Source: Pseudomonas sp. B21-056
GTDB lineage: Bacteria > Pseudomonadota > Gammaproteobacteria > Pseudomonadales > Pseudomonadaceae
Reading direction: 5' to 3'
DNA length: 64,000 nt
NCBI RefSeq assembly: GCF_026016325.1
Contig: NZ_CP087203.1
Coordinates: 4,340,001-4,404,000, forward strand
Of this stretch, positions 17,534-29,667 are shown piece after piece. Position 1 is the first letter of the stretch; the number at the start of each line of letters is the position of its first letter. The translations under genes and the position numbers were made by a program. The notes beneath the pieces are model-generated. The model was not told the origin of the DNA. It saw only the letters and a program-made list of their open reading frames with translations, and searched no databases.

Positions 17534-19276
17534 TTACTTGCGGGCTGCTTCCCACGATTTCAGTAGTTCGGCGTAGCTCACGGTTTCGCCTTTAGGCTTC
17601 TCGTTCGCCAGTTTCGGCTTCGGTGCGCCCGGTTGGTCGAACCAGTACTGCGCGTCGCGTTCCGGGTTCATTTTCGGCGCGCAGGTGGCCTGGGCCTTGG
17701 AGCGTTCCAGACGGGTCATGATCGCGTCCTGATCCTTGGCCAGGCCGTCGAGTGCCTGTTGCGGAGTCTTCTCGCCGCTGGCAGCTTCGGCGATGTGGCT
17801 CCACCACAGTTGCGCGAGACGCGGATAGTCCGGCACGTTGGTCCCGGTCGGGGTCCATTGCACGCGGGCCGGGCTGCGGTAGAACTCCACCAGGCCACCG
17901 AGTTTCGGCGCCAGGTCGGTCATCGCCTGCGAGTTGATGTCCGACTCACGAATCGGCGTCAGGCCAACGATGGTTTTCTTCAGCGACACGGTTTTCGACG
18001 TCACGAACTGCGCGTAAAGCCAGGCCGCGAGTTTCTGCTTCTCAGGCGTGGACTTCATGAAGGTCCAGGAACCCACGTCCTGATACCCCAGCTTCATGCC
18101 CTCTTCCCAGTACGGACCGCGCGGCGAAGGTGCCATGCGCCATTTCGGCGTGCCGTCCGCGTTGACCACCGGCAGGCCCGGCTTGGTCATGTCGGCGGTG
18201 AACGCGGTGTACCAGAAAATCTGCTGGGCGATGTTGCCCTGGGCCGGCACCGGGCCGGATTCGGAGAAGGTCATGCCCGCCGCTTCCGGTGGCGCGTACT
18301 TCTTCAGCCAATCCACGTATTTGGTGGTGGCGAACACGGCCGCAGGGCCGTTGGTATCGCCGCCACGGGTCACGCTGGAACCGACCGGATGGCAGTCCTC
18401 GACACGGATGCCCCACTCGTCCACCGGCAAGCCGTTGGGCAGGCCTTTGTCGCCGCCACCGGCCATGGAGAACCAGGCATCGGTGAAGCGCCAGCCCAGG
18501 GACGGGTCTTTCTTGCCGTAGTCCATGTGGCCGTAGACACGCTTGCCGTCGATCTCCTTGACGTCCTCGGAGAAGAACTTGGCGATGTCTTCATAGGCCG
18601 ACCAGTTCACCGGTACGCCCAGCTCGTAGCCGTACTTCTCCTTGAACTTGGCTTTCAGGTCCGGACGCTCGAACCAGTCGGCGCGGAACCAGTAGAGGTT
18701 GGCGAATTGCTGGTCGGGCAGTTGATAGAGCTTGCCGTCCGGCGCGGTGGTGAAGGACGTACCGATGAAGTCCTTGATGTCCAGGGTCGGGGAAGTGAAG
18801 TTCTTGCCTTCATTGGCCATCAGGTCAGTGATCGATTCGGTCTTGCCGTAGCGAAAGTGCGTACCGATGAGGTCCGAGTCGTTGACCCAGCCGTCATAGA
18901 TATTCTTGTCCGACTGCATCACCGTCTGCATCTTTTCCACCACGTCGCCTTCTTGCAGCAGGTCGTGGGTCAACTGGATCCCGGTGATTTCGGTGAAGGC
19001 CTTGGCCAGTACCTTGGACTCGTATTCGTGGGTGGTGAGGGTTTCCGACACCACGTTGATCTTCATGCCACGAAACGGCTCCGCAGCCTTGATGAACCAC
19101 TTGAGCTCTTCGAGTTGCTGCTCGGCTGTCAGGGTTGACGGCTTGAATTCACTGCCGATCCATTTTTTTGCGGCGTCTTCATAGGCGTCAGCCCAGGCCA
19201 CAGCGCTCAACCCGCTGAGTGCCAGTGCGGCTGCCAATGAAACGCTATGTCGCAGCTTATTGTTTTTATTGAACAT
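17534..19276 (-). CDS. glpV: Periplasmic substrate-binding protein of a GlpSTPQUV-like ABC transporter
   Basis: 580 residues with a Sec signal peptide (LAAALALSGLSAVAWA/DAYED). It is unusually long for a sugar-binding protein, as is GlpV of the rhizobial glycerol transporter, and includes KWIGSEFKPSTLT and YQLPDQQFANLYWFRADWF. It is the last gene of a leftward operon with the order S-T-P-Q-U-V, which matches glpSTPQUV. Glycerol as substrate is inferred from that order and overall resemblance. An AGGAGGT ribosome site precedes it. Confidence 0.85.
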   Translation of the reverse strand: MFNKNNKLRHSVSLAAALALSGLSAVAWADAYEDAAKKWIGSEFKPSTLTAEQQLEELKWFIKAAEPFRGMKINVVSETLTTHEYESKVLAKAFTEITGIQLTHDLLQEGDVVEKMQTVMQSDKNIYDGWVNDSDLIGTHFRYGKTESITDLMANEGKNFTSPTLDIKDFIGTSFTTAPDGKLYQLPDQQFANLYWFRADWFERPDLKAKFKEKYGYELGVPVNWSAYEDIAKFFSEDVKEIDGKRVYGHMDYGKKDPSLGWRFTDAWFSMAGGGDKGLPNGLPVDEWGIRVEDCHPVGSSVTRGGDTNGPAAVFATTKYVDWLKKYAPPEAAGMTFSESGPVPAQGNIAQQIFWYTAFTADMTKPGLPVVNADGTPKWRMAPSPRGPYWEEGMKLGYQDVGSWTFMKSTPEKQKLAAWLYAQFVTSKTVSLKKTIVGLTPIRESDINSQAMTDLAPKLGGLVEFYRSPARVQWTPTGTNVPDYPRLAQLWWSHIAEAASGEKTPQQALDGLAKDQDAIMTRLERSKAQATCAPKMNPERDAQYWFDQPGAPKPKLANEKPKGETVSYAELLKSWEAARK

Positions 19277-19324
19277 AGAGACCTCCTGTTTGGTTTTAAG
19301 AGCCTGATCGTCAAATTTGCGCGA

Positions 19325-19600
19325 CTAGCCCCACCGCATCACTGCCAACAGCCACACCCAGGACAACGCGAACGCTGTCCAGATGCTCCAGTCGGTGGCG
19401 CCGATTACCAGCAGATGCAGGTAGGCGCTACCGAGAAGACCGATAAACAACCGATCGCCACGGGTCGTGGTAATCGGCAGAAAACCACGCCGAGGGATGC
19501 TCGGCGAACGCAACTCCCAAGTGGTCATGCCTACCAGGAACAAGGCGATAACCCCAAAAAACGCCGCCGTCGGGACGGTCCAGTTCATCCATTCCATCAT
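19325..19600 (-). CDS. glpU: Small membrane protein GlpU-like (DUF2160)
   Basis: 91 residues with two to three membrane segments (TAAFFGVIALFLVGMTTW and WTAFALSWVWLLAVM) and the family segment SIPRRGFLPITTTRGDRLF. The ATG at 19600 follows GAGGAG; an upstream in-phase ATG at 19654 would overlap the permease gene. It is a standard but poorly understood member of glycerol-type ABC operons, placed between the permease and the binding protein. Confidence 0.82.
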   Translation of the reverse strand: MMEWMNWTVPTAAFFGVIALFLVGMTTWELRSPSIPRRGFLPITTTRGDRLFIGLLGSAYLHLLVIGATDWSIWTAFALSWVWLLAVMRWG

Positions 19601-19607
19601 CGACTCC

Positions 19608-20408
<801 letters not shown>

Positions 20409-20418
20409 CGTGCAGGCC

Positions 20419-22390
<1,972 letters not shown>

Positions 22391-22391
<1 letters not shown>

Positions 22392-23485
22392 CAGGCAACC
22401 CTCGCAATACGCTGGCCGGGGGCCTGAACCAACTTGCCCTGGGCATCGAAGACAAACAGTTTGTGGGTCGGGATGTAGATGCGGATCGGCGCATCCACGT
22501 CGTACTCATGCACGCCGGGCAGGTGCAGCACCAACAGGAAATGCTCGTTGCGCACGTGCAGGAAGGTCTCCGAACCACTGATCTCGGCCACCTCGACGGT
22601 CACCGCCAGTTCCAGGTCGTCGTCGTTGCTCGGCACCAGCGAGATATGGCTGGGACGCACGCCGAAACGGAACTCGCCCTCGCCCACCGGGCGCAGGTCG
22701 ACGTTCAACGGGAAGTGCACAAAATTGGCAAAGCTCACTTCATTACCGGCAATACGGCCCGGCATGAGGTTGATCGGCGGCTCGGAAAACAGCTCGGCGG
22801 CCAGCACGGTTTGCGGCTGGTGATAGACCGAGGCCGCCTTGCCGCTCTGGATCACCCGCCCCTCGTGAAGGATCGTGGTCGTGCCACCCAGGGCCAACGC
22901 TTCGTTGGGCTCGGTGGTGGCATAGACGGCAATGGTGTGGCGAGCCTGGAACAGTTCGCGCATTTCCTGGCGAAGCTCTTCGCGCAGCTTGTAGTCCAGG
23001 TTCACCAAGGGTTCGTCGAACAGGATCAGCTCGGCATCTTTCACCAGCGCGCGGGCCATGGCGGTACGCTGCTGCTGGCCGCCGGACAGTTCCAGTGGAT
23101 GGCGCTTCAGGAATTTTTCGATCCGCAGCATCTTCGCGGTTTCCAGCACCTTGCTCTGGATCACCTCGTTGGACACACCGGCCTGGCGCAAGGGCGAGGC
23201 GATGTTTTCGAAAACGGTCATGGTCGGGTAGTTGATGAACTGCTGATAGACCATCGACACGTTACGCAGTCGCACCGGACGATTGGTCACATCAACGCCG
23301 TTCATCAGGATGCGCCCGCTGTCGGGCTTGTCCAGGCCAGCCATCAAACGCATGAGGCTGGTCTTGCCGGACAGGGTGCGGCCCAACAGAACGTTGAAGG
23401 ATCCGGGTTCGAAATTCAGGTTGGCATCGTCGATCCAGGTCTGGCCTTCGACGGTGCGACAGATGTGCTCAAGCGTTAATGACAT
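22391..23485 (-). CDS. glpS: ABC transporter ATP-binding protein (GlpS-like)
   Basis: 364 residues, first gene of the operon. Walker A GRTLSGKTS, signature LSGGQQQRTAMARALV, Walker B LILFDEPLVNLD; the expected H-loop histidine position reads YATTEPNEAL, with Thr instead of His (family: THDQ/EA). A TOBE-type C-terminal domain follows. With the T subunit it energises the PQ channel. Transcription probably starts about 35 bases upstream from the sigma54 promoter at 23531-23546. Confidence 0.86.
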
Positions 23486-23530
23486 GGCTCGGCCTTTTTA
23501 TTTTTTGGAGTCAAGCGACCGAAGGTTAAA

Positions 23531-23546
23531 AGCGAAAGGCGTGCCA
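23531..23546 (-). promoter_or_regulatory. Sigma54 (RpoN) promoter of the transporter operon
   Basis: On the minus strand the sequence is TGGCACGCCTTTCGCT: GG and GC with ten bases between, the canonical -24/-12 spacing of TGGCACG-N4-TTGC with one change in the -12 box. It lies about 46 bases before the first gene's ATG and next to a divergent sigma54 activator gene. Confidence 0.8.
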
Positions 23547-23610
23547 GAAATTCCAACCGCCTGAATTTATTGGGTTTTGGTGTTTTTTGTAGGAAAAATG
23601 TATTCGCCGA

Positions 23611-23694
23611 TGAACACAAGTGAACAGACATGATTGAACAACTGAACAATTCGTAGGTTGACAATGAACAATTCTGAACAACAATGAATGAACG
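23611..23694. promoter_or_regulatory. Array of TGAACA repeats, candidate enhancer for the sigma54 activator
   Basis: TGAACA begins at 23611, 23621, 23635, 23643, 23665 and 23675, and TGAACG at 23689. The triplet 23611/23621/23635 and the triplet 23665/23675/23689 have identical internal spacing (10 and 14) and are offset by exactly 54 bases. They lie roughly 90-175 bases upstream of the inferred sigma54 start, the usual range for enhancer sites. Confidence 0.7.
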
Positions 23695-23718
23695 TTTTCT
23701 CGGGCGGAAACTGTTTTC

Positions 23719-23812
23719 CTGTGGGAGCGAGCCTGCTCGCGATAGCGGTGGATCAGCCAGCATCCATATTGCCGATAGACCGCTATCGCGAGCAGGCTCG
23801 CTCCCACACAGG
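23719..23812. repeat. REP pair (BIME)
   Basis: Two inverted REP copies with extended outer arms (CCTGTGGGAGCGAGCCTGCT from 23719, and the reverse complement ending at 23812) around a 30-base spacer. It separates the TGAACA array from the activator gene. Confidence 0.92.
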
Positions 23813-23908
23813 ATTTGCGTTCTACCTGGCAATCGGGGCTTGCCCCAGCACAAGGAGTCTGTGCGAAACTCACCACAACAATAAAAACAGCTCCTGCGAG
23901 AATGCCCC

Positions 23909-25759
23909 ATGGCCGCACCAGCTCCTGCCTTGTCCCACGACGCCATCATCCAGGCTTCCTGGTCCCGCTGCCGTGCCTTTGGCCTGAATCACCAGAGCGC
24001 ACCAGCCTTCGACCCGTTGCCCGCCGAAGGCATCGCCCAGTTGCTGGAGAGCCAGCATTCCCTGGTGCAGACCACCCACCAGGAAGTCCTGCCGTACTAC
24101 GAAAACATCCTCAGCAACTCCAATTGCCTGATCATGCTGGCCGACAACCAGGGCCAGGTGCTGACCTCCTGGGGCACCCAGCGCTTCATCGAGCCGAAAC
24201 TGGCCCACGGCTTCAGCGCCGGGGCGAGCTGGATGGAGCGCTGCACCGGCACCAACGCCATCGGCACCGCACTGGCCTGTGAGCAGGCGGTGCACATTGA
24301 ACACGATGAACACTTCCTCAAGGCCAACCGCTTCATGACCGGTTCCGCCGCGCCGATCTTCGACGCCGAGCGCAAGGTCATCGCCGTGCTGGACGTGTCC
24401 AGCGACAGCTACCTGCCGCCCTCCCACACCCTGGGCATGGTCAAGATGATGAGCCAGACCGTGGAGAACCGGCTGATCCTCAACCTGTTCCGCAGTGAAC
24501 ACTTCCAGCTGACCTTCAACACCGGGTTGAACAACCTCGACAGCCAATGGGCCGGGCTGCTGATTTTCGACGAGAGCGGCCAGGTGCTTTCCGCCAATCG
24601 CCGGGCCGACAACCTGCTGGGCCTGAGCCTGTCGCGGGTCAGCATCGAAAGCCTGTTCAAGGTTTCGCTGCTGGAATTGCTGAACCAGCCCGACGGCCTG
24701 CCGTTCTCCTTGCAAGCGGCTGGGCGCCATCGTTTCCAGTGCATGCTCAAGCGCCCGAACCAGGTGTCGATCAAGCCACGCATCTTCACCGAGCCGGCGC
24801 CCTCGCCCGCCCCGGCTGCTGCTACCCACGTCATCAGCCTGAACACCCTGCACTTTGGTGACAGCCGTGTGGAAAAGGCCGTGCGCCAGGCCGAGCGCTT
24901 GTTGGAAAAAGACATTCCGCTGTTGATCCACGGCGAGACCGGCGTCGGCAAGGAAGTGTTCGTCAAGGCCCTGCACCAGGCCAGTTCCCGCTGCAAGCAG
25001 CCGTTCATTGCGGTCAACTGCGCGGCGATCCCGGCCGAACTGGTGGAATCGGAATTGTTCGGTTACGAAAAAGGCGCCTTCACCGGCGCCAACCAGAAGG
25101 GCAGCATCGGCCTGATCCGCAAGGCCGACCGTGGCACGCTGTTCCTCGACGAGATCGGCGACATGCCCCTGCCGACCCAGGCCCGACTCCTGCGGGTGTT
25201 GCAGGAGCGTTGCGTGCAACCGGTGGGCAGCGCCGAGCTGTTCCCGGTGGACATCCGCATCATCTCCGCCACCAACCGCTCGCTGCGCGAACAGGTGCAA
25301 CTGGGCCGCTTCCGCGAAGACCTGTACTACCGCATCGGCGGCCTGACCCTGGAACTGCCGCCCCTGCGCGAACGCAGCGACAAGCAGGCCCTGTTCAAAC
25401 GCCTCTGGGAACATCACCGCGAACCAAGCCAATGGGCCGGCCTGAGCCGCGAGGTGCAGGAGCTGTTCGAGCGTCATCCGTGGCCGGGCAACCTGCGCCA
25501 AGTCAGCAGTGTGCTGCAAGTGGCCCTGGCGATGGCCGAGGAACAGCCGATCCGCCCGGAACATCTGCCGGATGACTTCTTCGTGGACCTGGAAATGGAC
25601 CCGGTGGACACACCGGAGCCGCTGTCGGTGGACTTGAACGATGCCGAAGACCTGAACCGCCAATTGCAGGCGGTGGGCGGAAACATCTCGCACCTGGCAC
25701 GTCGGCTCGGGGTCAGTCGCAATACCTTGTACAAACGTCTGCGGCAGCTTGAGAGCTGA
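23909..25759 (+). CDS. AcoR-like sigma54-dependent activator (GAF-AAA+-Fis)
   Basis: 616 residues. The N-terminal sensor region includes a GAF-like part with WMERCTGTNAIGTALACEQ; the AAA+ domain has Walker A GETGVGKE (about 345), the sigma54-contact loop GAFTGA (about 389), Walker B LFLDEIGDMP and arginine-finger region; a Fis-type helix-turn-helix closes it (NISHLARRLGVSRNTLYKRL). It is divergent from the transporter operon that carries a sigma54 promoter, so it very likely activates it in response to a small ligand such as the transported polyol. A REP pair lies between. Confidence 0.9.
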   Translation: MAAPAPALSHDAIIQASWSRCRAFGLNHQSAPAFDPLPAEGIAQLLESQHSLVQTTHQEVLPYYENILSNSNCLIMLADNQGQVLTSWGTQRFIEPKLAHGFSAGASWMERCTGTNAIGTALACEQAVHIEHDEHFLKANRFMTGSAAPIFDAERKVIAVLDVSSDSYLPPSHTLGMVKMMSQTVENRLILNLFRSEHFQLTFNTGLNNLDSQWAGLLIFDESGQVLSANRRADNLLGLSLSRVSIESLFKVSLLELLNQPDGLPFSLQAAGRHRFQCMLKRPNQVSIKPRIFTEPAPSPAPAAATHVISLNTLHFGDSRVEKAVRQAERLLEKDIPLLIHGETGVGKEVFVKALHQASSRCKQPFIAVNCAAIPAELVESELFGYEKGAFTGANQKGSIGLIRKADRGTLFLDEIGDMPLPTQARLLRVLQERCVQPVGSAELFPVDIRIISATNRSLREQVQLGRFREDLYYRIGGLTLELPPLRERSDKQALFKRLWEHHREPSQWAGLSREVQELFERHPWPGNLRQVSSVLQVALAMAEEQPIRPEHLPDDFFVDLEMDPVDTPEPLSVDLNDAEDLNRQLQAVGGNISHLARRLGVSRNTLYKRLRQLES

Positions 25760-25765
25760 GGATGC

Positions 25766-25787
25766 AGCAGCCTGCGGACAGGCTGCT
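25766..25787. terminator. Hairpin between convergent genes
   Basis: AGCAGCCTG-CGGA-CAGGCTGCT, nine-base perfect arms, right after the activator stop. No T run follows, so its strength as a terminator is uncertain. Confidence 0.45.
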
Positions 25788-25807
25788 ACGCCTGATTCAA
25801 CCGAGTC

Positions 25808-26308
25808 TCAATCGAACGCACCGTTCAGAACTTCGTAGATGATGCCAGTGGCTATCGCTACCAGGATCAGGTCCGTGCCCACCTGCCGCCACTCGTAGCC
25901 ATCGTAGTGCGGCAAGCGTCCCAACAGGCGCCCGTCCAGCTTCTTGGCGATACCCGGCGGCATCGGTTTGCCCCGGGCGAGGTTCTTCTGGATACCCGGC
26001 GGCAGTGCCGGGCCGGGGCTCCAATAATCGCGATAACCGCCGATCACGCCGATGATACCGCCTCGGTCGATGCTCGGGCCGTTGTGCCAATCGCCACCGC
26101 CACCGTGAGCGTTGCCCTTGCCACCCTGGTTACCGTAGTTGCCTTGACCACCCTTGTTGCCTTGTCCTCCTTTTCCCTGCCCGTGACCCGGACCCTGGTC
26201 GAACTGAGCGTTTCCCTTGCCGTTCCCCGGATCCGCAACGACAATTTCAGGCCCCGCCACCAAGGCGAAGCAAGTCACCACTGCAATCAACGAGCGCGAT
26301 TTGAGCAT
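25808..26308 (-). CDS. CigR-like Gly-rich exported protein (RcnB family)
   Basis: 166 residues. Signal peptide (LIAVVTCFALVAGPEIVVA), then a low-complexity Gly/Asn/Gln/Lys stretch (about 25-85), then the family core with two copies of a PPGI-K-LARG/KK motif (LPPGIQKNLARGKPMPPGIAKKL), LPHYDGYEWRQVGTDL and a C-terminal hydrophobic helix. CigR of Salmonella is an anti-virulence inner-membrane protein that is also a type III effector; here it is probably only an envelope protein. The ATG at 26308 gives the signal peptide; an upstream ATG at 26344 does not. Confidence 0.78.
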   Translation of the reverse strand: MLKSRSLIAVVTCFALVAGPEIVVADPGNGKGNAQFDQGPGHGQGKGGQGNKGGQGNYGNQGGKGNAHGGGGDWHNGPSIDRGGIIGVIGGYRDYWSPGPALPPGIQKNLARGKPMPPGIAKKLDGRLLGRLPHYDGYEWRQVGTDLILVAIATGIIYEVLNGAFD

Positions 26309-26423
26309 TATGGTTCTCACTAAAAAGGGAATGTCCCTGCACATATGGACGCTTAGGGTGATATTAGTTCCACATCACGTCTCCTGCTGCTGAGGCTTGC
26401 AACGAACGCTATCAAGGAGCTCC

Positions 26424-27634
26424 ATGCACAAGGATTACCTGGCCTTCTTCGTCTCATTGTTCCTCTCCCGACTGGCCGACCAGATCTTGCTGTTCATCGT
26501 CCCGTTGATTGTGTTCCAGACACCAACAGCGTCTCCTGGGCGGGCCTGGCCTTCTTCGTCGAATCCCTGCCGCGCTATTTGTCGTTCCCGATCTGCGGCG
26601 CCTTGTGCGACAAGTTCCCGCCCATCCGCATCCTGCACATCAGCCAGGTCTACCGCGCCGTGGCGTGCGTCGTCGCCATGGCCCTCTATGGGATCGTTGG
26701 CGGCCTCTACTGGATCATCGCCCTCTCGGCCGTGTGCGGCGTGCTGACCACCCAAGGCATCATGGCCCGCGAAGTGGTGATGCCGTATATCTTCAAGCAC
26801 TACACCTATACCAAAACCCTGTCCTACTCGCAGATCGCCGACCAGGGCGGACTGGTACTGGGCCCGCTGCTCGCCGCGCTGATGCTCGACGTGTGAGCAT
26901 GGCATTGGGTGGTATTGGCCATTTCCGCGCTGTTTCTGCTGGCGGACCTGGCCATGCGGTACTGGCAGCGCACCAGTTCGGTCACCCTGGAAACCTTTGA
27001 GCAACACCACGACCTCTGGCTGAACCCGCTACGCATCGCTTTCAGCCATATCCGCAACCTGGCAGAGCTGAAGAAGCTCATCAGCCTGGCGGTCGGCGTC
27101 AATCTGATCATCGGTGTCACCCTCGCCACTTCGGCGGCCATGGTCATCGGCCACTACAGCGCCGGCAAGGACTATTACGCCGGGCTGCAGGCGGCCGGCG
27201 CCGTGACCACTATCGTCATTCTGTTCCTCCTGGCACGGGTCACGCTGCCCTTGAAGTGGCTGGGTATTCTGTCCTACACGCTGATCGCCACAGGCGCCTT
27301 CATCACCGCCCTCAGCCCGAACGCCTGGGGTTACGTGGTGGGTTTCCTGCTGGTCGTCGGCTTCGACAAGATGTTCAACGTCTACATGCGCAGCATCCGC
27401 CAGCAAGTCATTCCGCCCCAGGACTTCGGCAAGACCGTCGGCGTCATCACACTGCTCAACAACCTGTCACAACCGCTGGCGGGCCTGTTGGTCGCGCTGC
27501 TGGCCGCACCGATCGGATTGCAAAAGTTGATTCTGCTGCTGGCGTTGGCGACTGGCCTGATCGGCTTCGGGGTGGTGGTGGCCTATCGAAGCCGGAGTCC
27601 TCGATCAACGTTCCGTGGCGCGGATACCGAATGA
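26424..27634 (+). pseudogene. MFS transporter broken by a frameshift and a stop codon
   Basis: Translation starts well (AAGGAG, then MHKDYLAFFVSLFLSRLADQ). At about 26519-26522 the frame is lost (one base missing before TNSVSWAGLAFFVESL), and at 26894-26896 a TGA interrupts LMLDV*AWHWVVL where TGG would restore Trp. The remaining frame encodes membrane helices to the end at 27634. The parts join into one transporter of about 400 residues with no other gap, so the damage is recent or, less likely, assembly error. Substrate unknown. Confidence 0.82.
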
Positions 27635-27873
27635 ATTCGCGCAACCGATGATGACCTCGCGCTGTCAGCCCGTCGCTGCACGCTTACTGACTTATTGTTT
27701 AGGCATGATTGAGGCATTAGGTGTACGAATCCATTCGTCGCCTGTCAGACGTGGCCAACCTTGCCCGGTCACGTCTGGCTCAGGGTTTGCAGCAATCGCC
27801 GTAGCAGCCAGGACGACGATATCCTGGCGCTGCGACAACCCAATCACGCTTGGTCGGCCACCGGAGATGTACC

Positions 27874-28080
27874 GTGTCAACTCTCAATGAAATCGCAGCG
27901 AACCACGCGAGAATGGCAAAGGCAAAGGAAGAAGAATCGATACGGCTGAGTGAGTTTCATGCACAGGTGCTGGGTGGTTTTGGACTGCCGTCTGTTGATG
28001 CGACGCAGGAGTCGGCCTTGTTCTTCATGGCTCCCGTTCTGGAGCATTCGTTCGTGGAAGGCACTGGCTGCACGATCTGA
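27874..28080 (+). CDS. Small hypothetical protein
   Basis: 68 residues from a GTG after a GGAG site; a charged N-terminal helix (NEIAANHARMAKAKEEESIRL) and a C-terminal half with no known motif. I do not recognise it. The GTG start and GGAGAT leader look like those of the delta-60 repeat gene at 28268, so the two may be a unit. The 239 bases before it hold nothing I can support. Confidence 0.35.
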   Translation: MSTLNEIAANHARMAKAKEEESIRLSEFHAQVLGGFGLPSVDATQESALFFMAPVLEHSFVEGTGCTI

Positions 28081-28267
28081 TTTCTCACTCCGGTGTCGAG
28101 GGGACCGGAGAAACACATTCTGGAAACATGTGTACAGGATTTATGAACTGCATAAGTCTTTCCATCACCACTCATCAGATACATTGCGCGACCTGTCAAC
28201 TCTGACAGTAGCCATGAATCGGATCGAGGCATGAAATGACGCCAGTACCCCAAATGGAGATACCGGC

Positions 28268-29584
28268 GTGGACACCGACAACAGTAAAACTACAAACGCA
28301 GCCTCACCCCGGGCAGGCGAACTTGATCCCGAATTCAATAACGGTCAGATCCTCATTCTTTCCGGAACAGACGCCACCGATGTTGCAATCGGTCCAGGGA
28401 ACAAGCTGTATATCGTGGGTGGCACTGCCCTCAACGCCAGTAGTCAATACCTGATTACTGTGCTCAATCCTGACGGTACTCCCGATGAAACCTTCAATAA
28501 CGGCAGCTCCGTCACAAACTCATTCGTACCTGACTTACCAAGCCTGGCAGATCAGGTTCACGTATTACCAGATGGAAAAATCCTCATCCTTGGAAGAGTA
28601 ATAATTCCACCTGATGTTATGGTTAGCAATTTCGCACTGGCCCGTTACCTGCCAGACGGCACCCCGGATCTTTCATTCGGCGTCAACGGTCACTCCGTTC
28701 CGCTTCATGAAGATTTCGATAATCTAAGCTTGAGCAGCTACAACTTTGCAGCCGACTCACCTGCCCCAAAGTATCTTGAGCCTGGGCAAACTTCGTTATT
28801 TCTGCATGGCGGGCGCACGTACATTTCGGGATTTACTGTGAGAGAGGGCAAAGCCTTGACGCTGCTCATGTGTCTGGATGACTTGGGCAATCTCGTACAG
28901 GACTTTGGCAACAAGGGAGGAAGTATCATTGAGCATCCCAAGCCGTACCCCGATACCCATCATGTGAATGCACGAAGCATGCTGGTCACCGATCGCCATA
29001 TCTATCTGGGAGGTCATATACAGTACAACCAAAAGAATTACATGGCATGGGTCAGAGTACACTTGAACGGACAGCTCGACTTGAGTTTTGGCGCAGGTGG
29101 CTTTGTCTTTGATTTCGACGATAAAGGCAGAGGAACTTTCAACTCCATCACATTCAGAAACGACCTCACGCTTGTCGGAGTCGGCAGCGGTAAGAGCGCC
29201 GCCACTCGGCTTACGAGTCATGGAATGCTGGCAAGCATCGACAAGGAAGGCAGCGCAGATCCGAATTTCAATTATGGCGAGCCCATCCTGAGTATCATGA
29301 ATGGTAGCTCTCGATGGCACGACTGTGCCGTTCAACCGGACGGGCGCATTGTCACCTGTGGCAGCTCCGGGAAAAATGAAGAGCTCCTGATTGTTGGACG
29401 TTATCAGCCCGATGGGACGTTCGATGCCAGCTTCGGCAAAAACCATGGCTGGAACGAGTATCCCATGAAGGACGAAATGTTTCTGTCAGCACTGACGGTA
29501 CAGCAGGACCATGCCATCGTCGTAGTCGGTCGGTTTGCTGAGAACCGCCGGGTATTCCCTTTCGTATTGCGACTGAAAGGGTAA
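28268..29584 (+). CDS. Delta-60 repeat (beta-propeller-like) protein
   Basis: 438 residues, GTG start behind GGAGATACC. At least six degenerate repeats of about 55-60 residues end in a G-x-D-x-F-x-x-x-G motif: PDGTPDETFNNGSS, PDGTPDLSFGVNGH, DLGNLVQDFGNKGG, LNGQLDLSFGAGGF, KEGSADPNFNYGEP and PDGTFDASFGKNHG. This is the delta-60/DUF5122 pattern, predicted to fold as a propeller. No signal peptide is visible. Composition is less GC-rich than the core genes around it. Function unknown. Confidence 0.8.
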   Translation: MDTDNSKTTNAASPRAGELDPEFNNGQILILSGTDATDVAIGPGNKLYIVGGTALNASSQYLITVLNPDGTPDETFNNGSSVTNSFVPDLPSLADQVHVLPDGKILILGRVIIPPDVMVSNFALARYLPDGTPDLSFGVNGHSVPLHEDFDNLSLSSYNFAADSPAPKYLEPGQTSLFLHGGRTYISGFTVREGKALTLLMCLDDLGNLVQDFGNKGGSIIEHPKPYPDTHHVNARSMLVTDRHIYLGGHIQYNQKNYMAWVRVHLNGQLDLSFGAGGFVFDFDDKGRGTFNSITFRNDLTLVGVGSGKSAATRLTSHGMLASIDKEGSADPNFNYGEPILSIMNGSSRWHDCAVQPDGRIVTCGSSGKNEELLIVGRYQPDGTFDASFGKNHGWNEYPMKDEMFLSALTVQQDHAIVVVGRFAENRRVFPFVLRLKG

Positions 29585-29667
29585 GGCATGGAGAAAAAGC
29601 AGTTATTCCCTCGGGAAATCATGAAGAGCTCACGATCAGGGGCTTTCCCCTCATAAAATCATAGACA

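Noticed and set aside
17633..19138. 501-codon plus-strand open frame
   Set aside because: Antisense to the binding-protein gene, which has signal peptide, operon context and family motifs.
26894..26896. Selenocysteine or read-through TGA in the MFS gene
   Set aside because: The same gene also carries a frameshift and MFS transporters do not use selenocysteine.
27957..28253. 98-codon minus-strand frame
   Set aside because: No ribosome site or recognisable motif; overlaps the small plus-strand gene that has a GGAG-GTG start.
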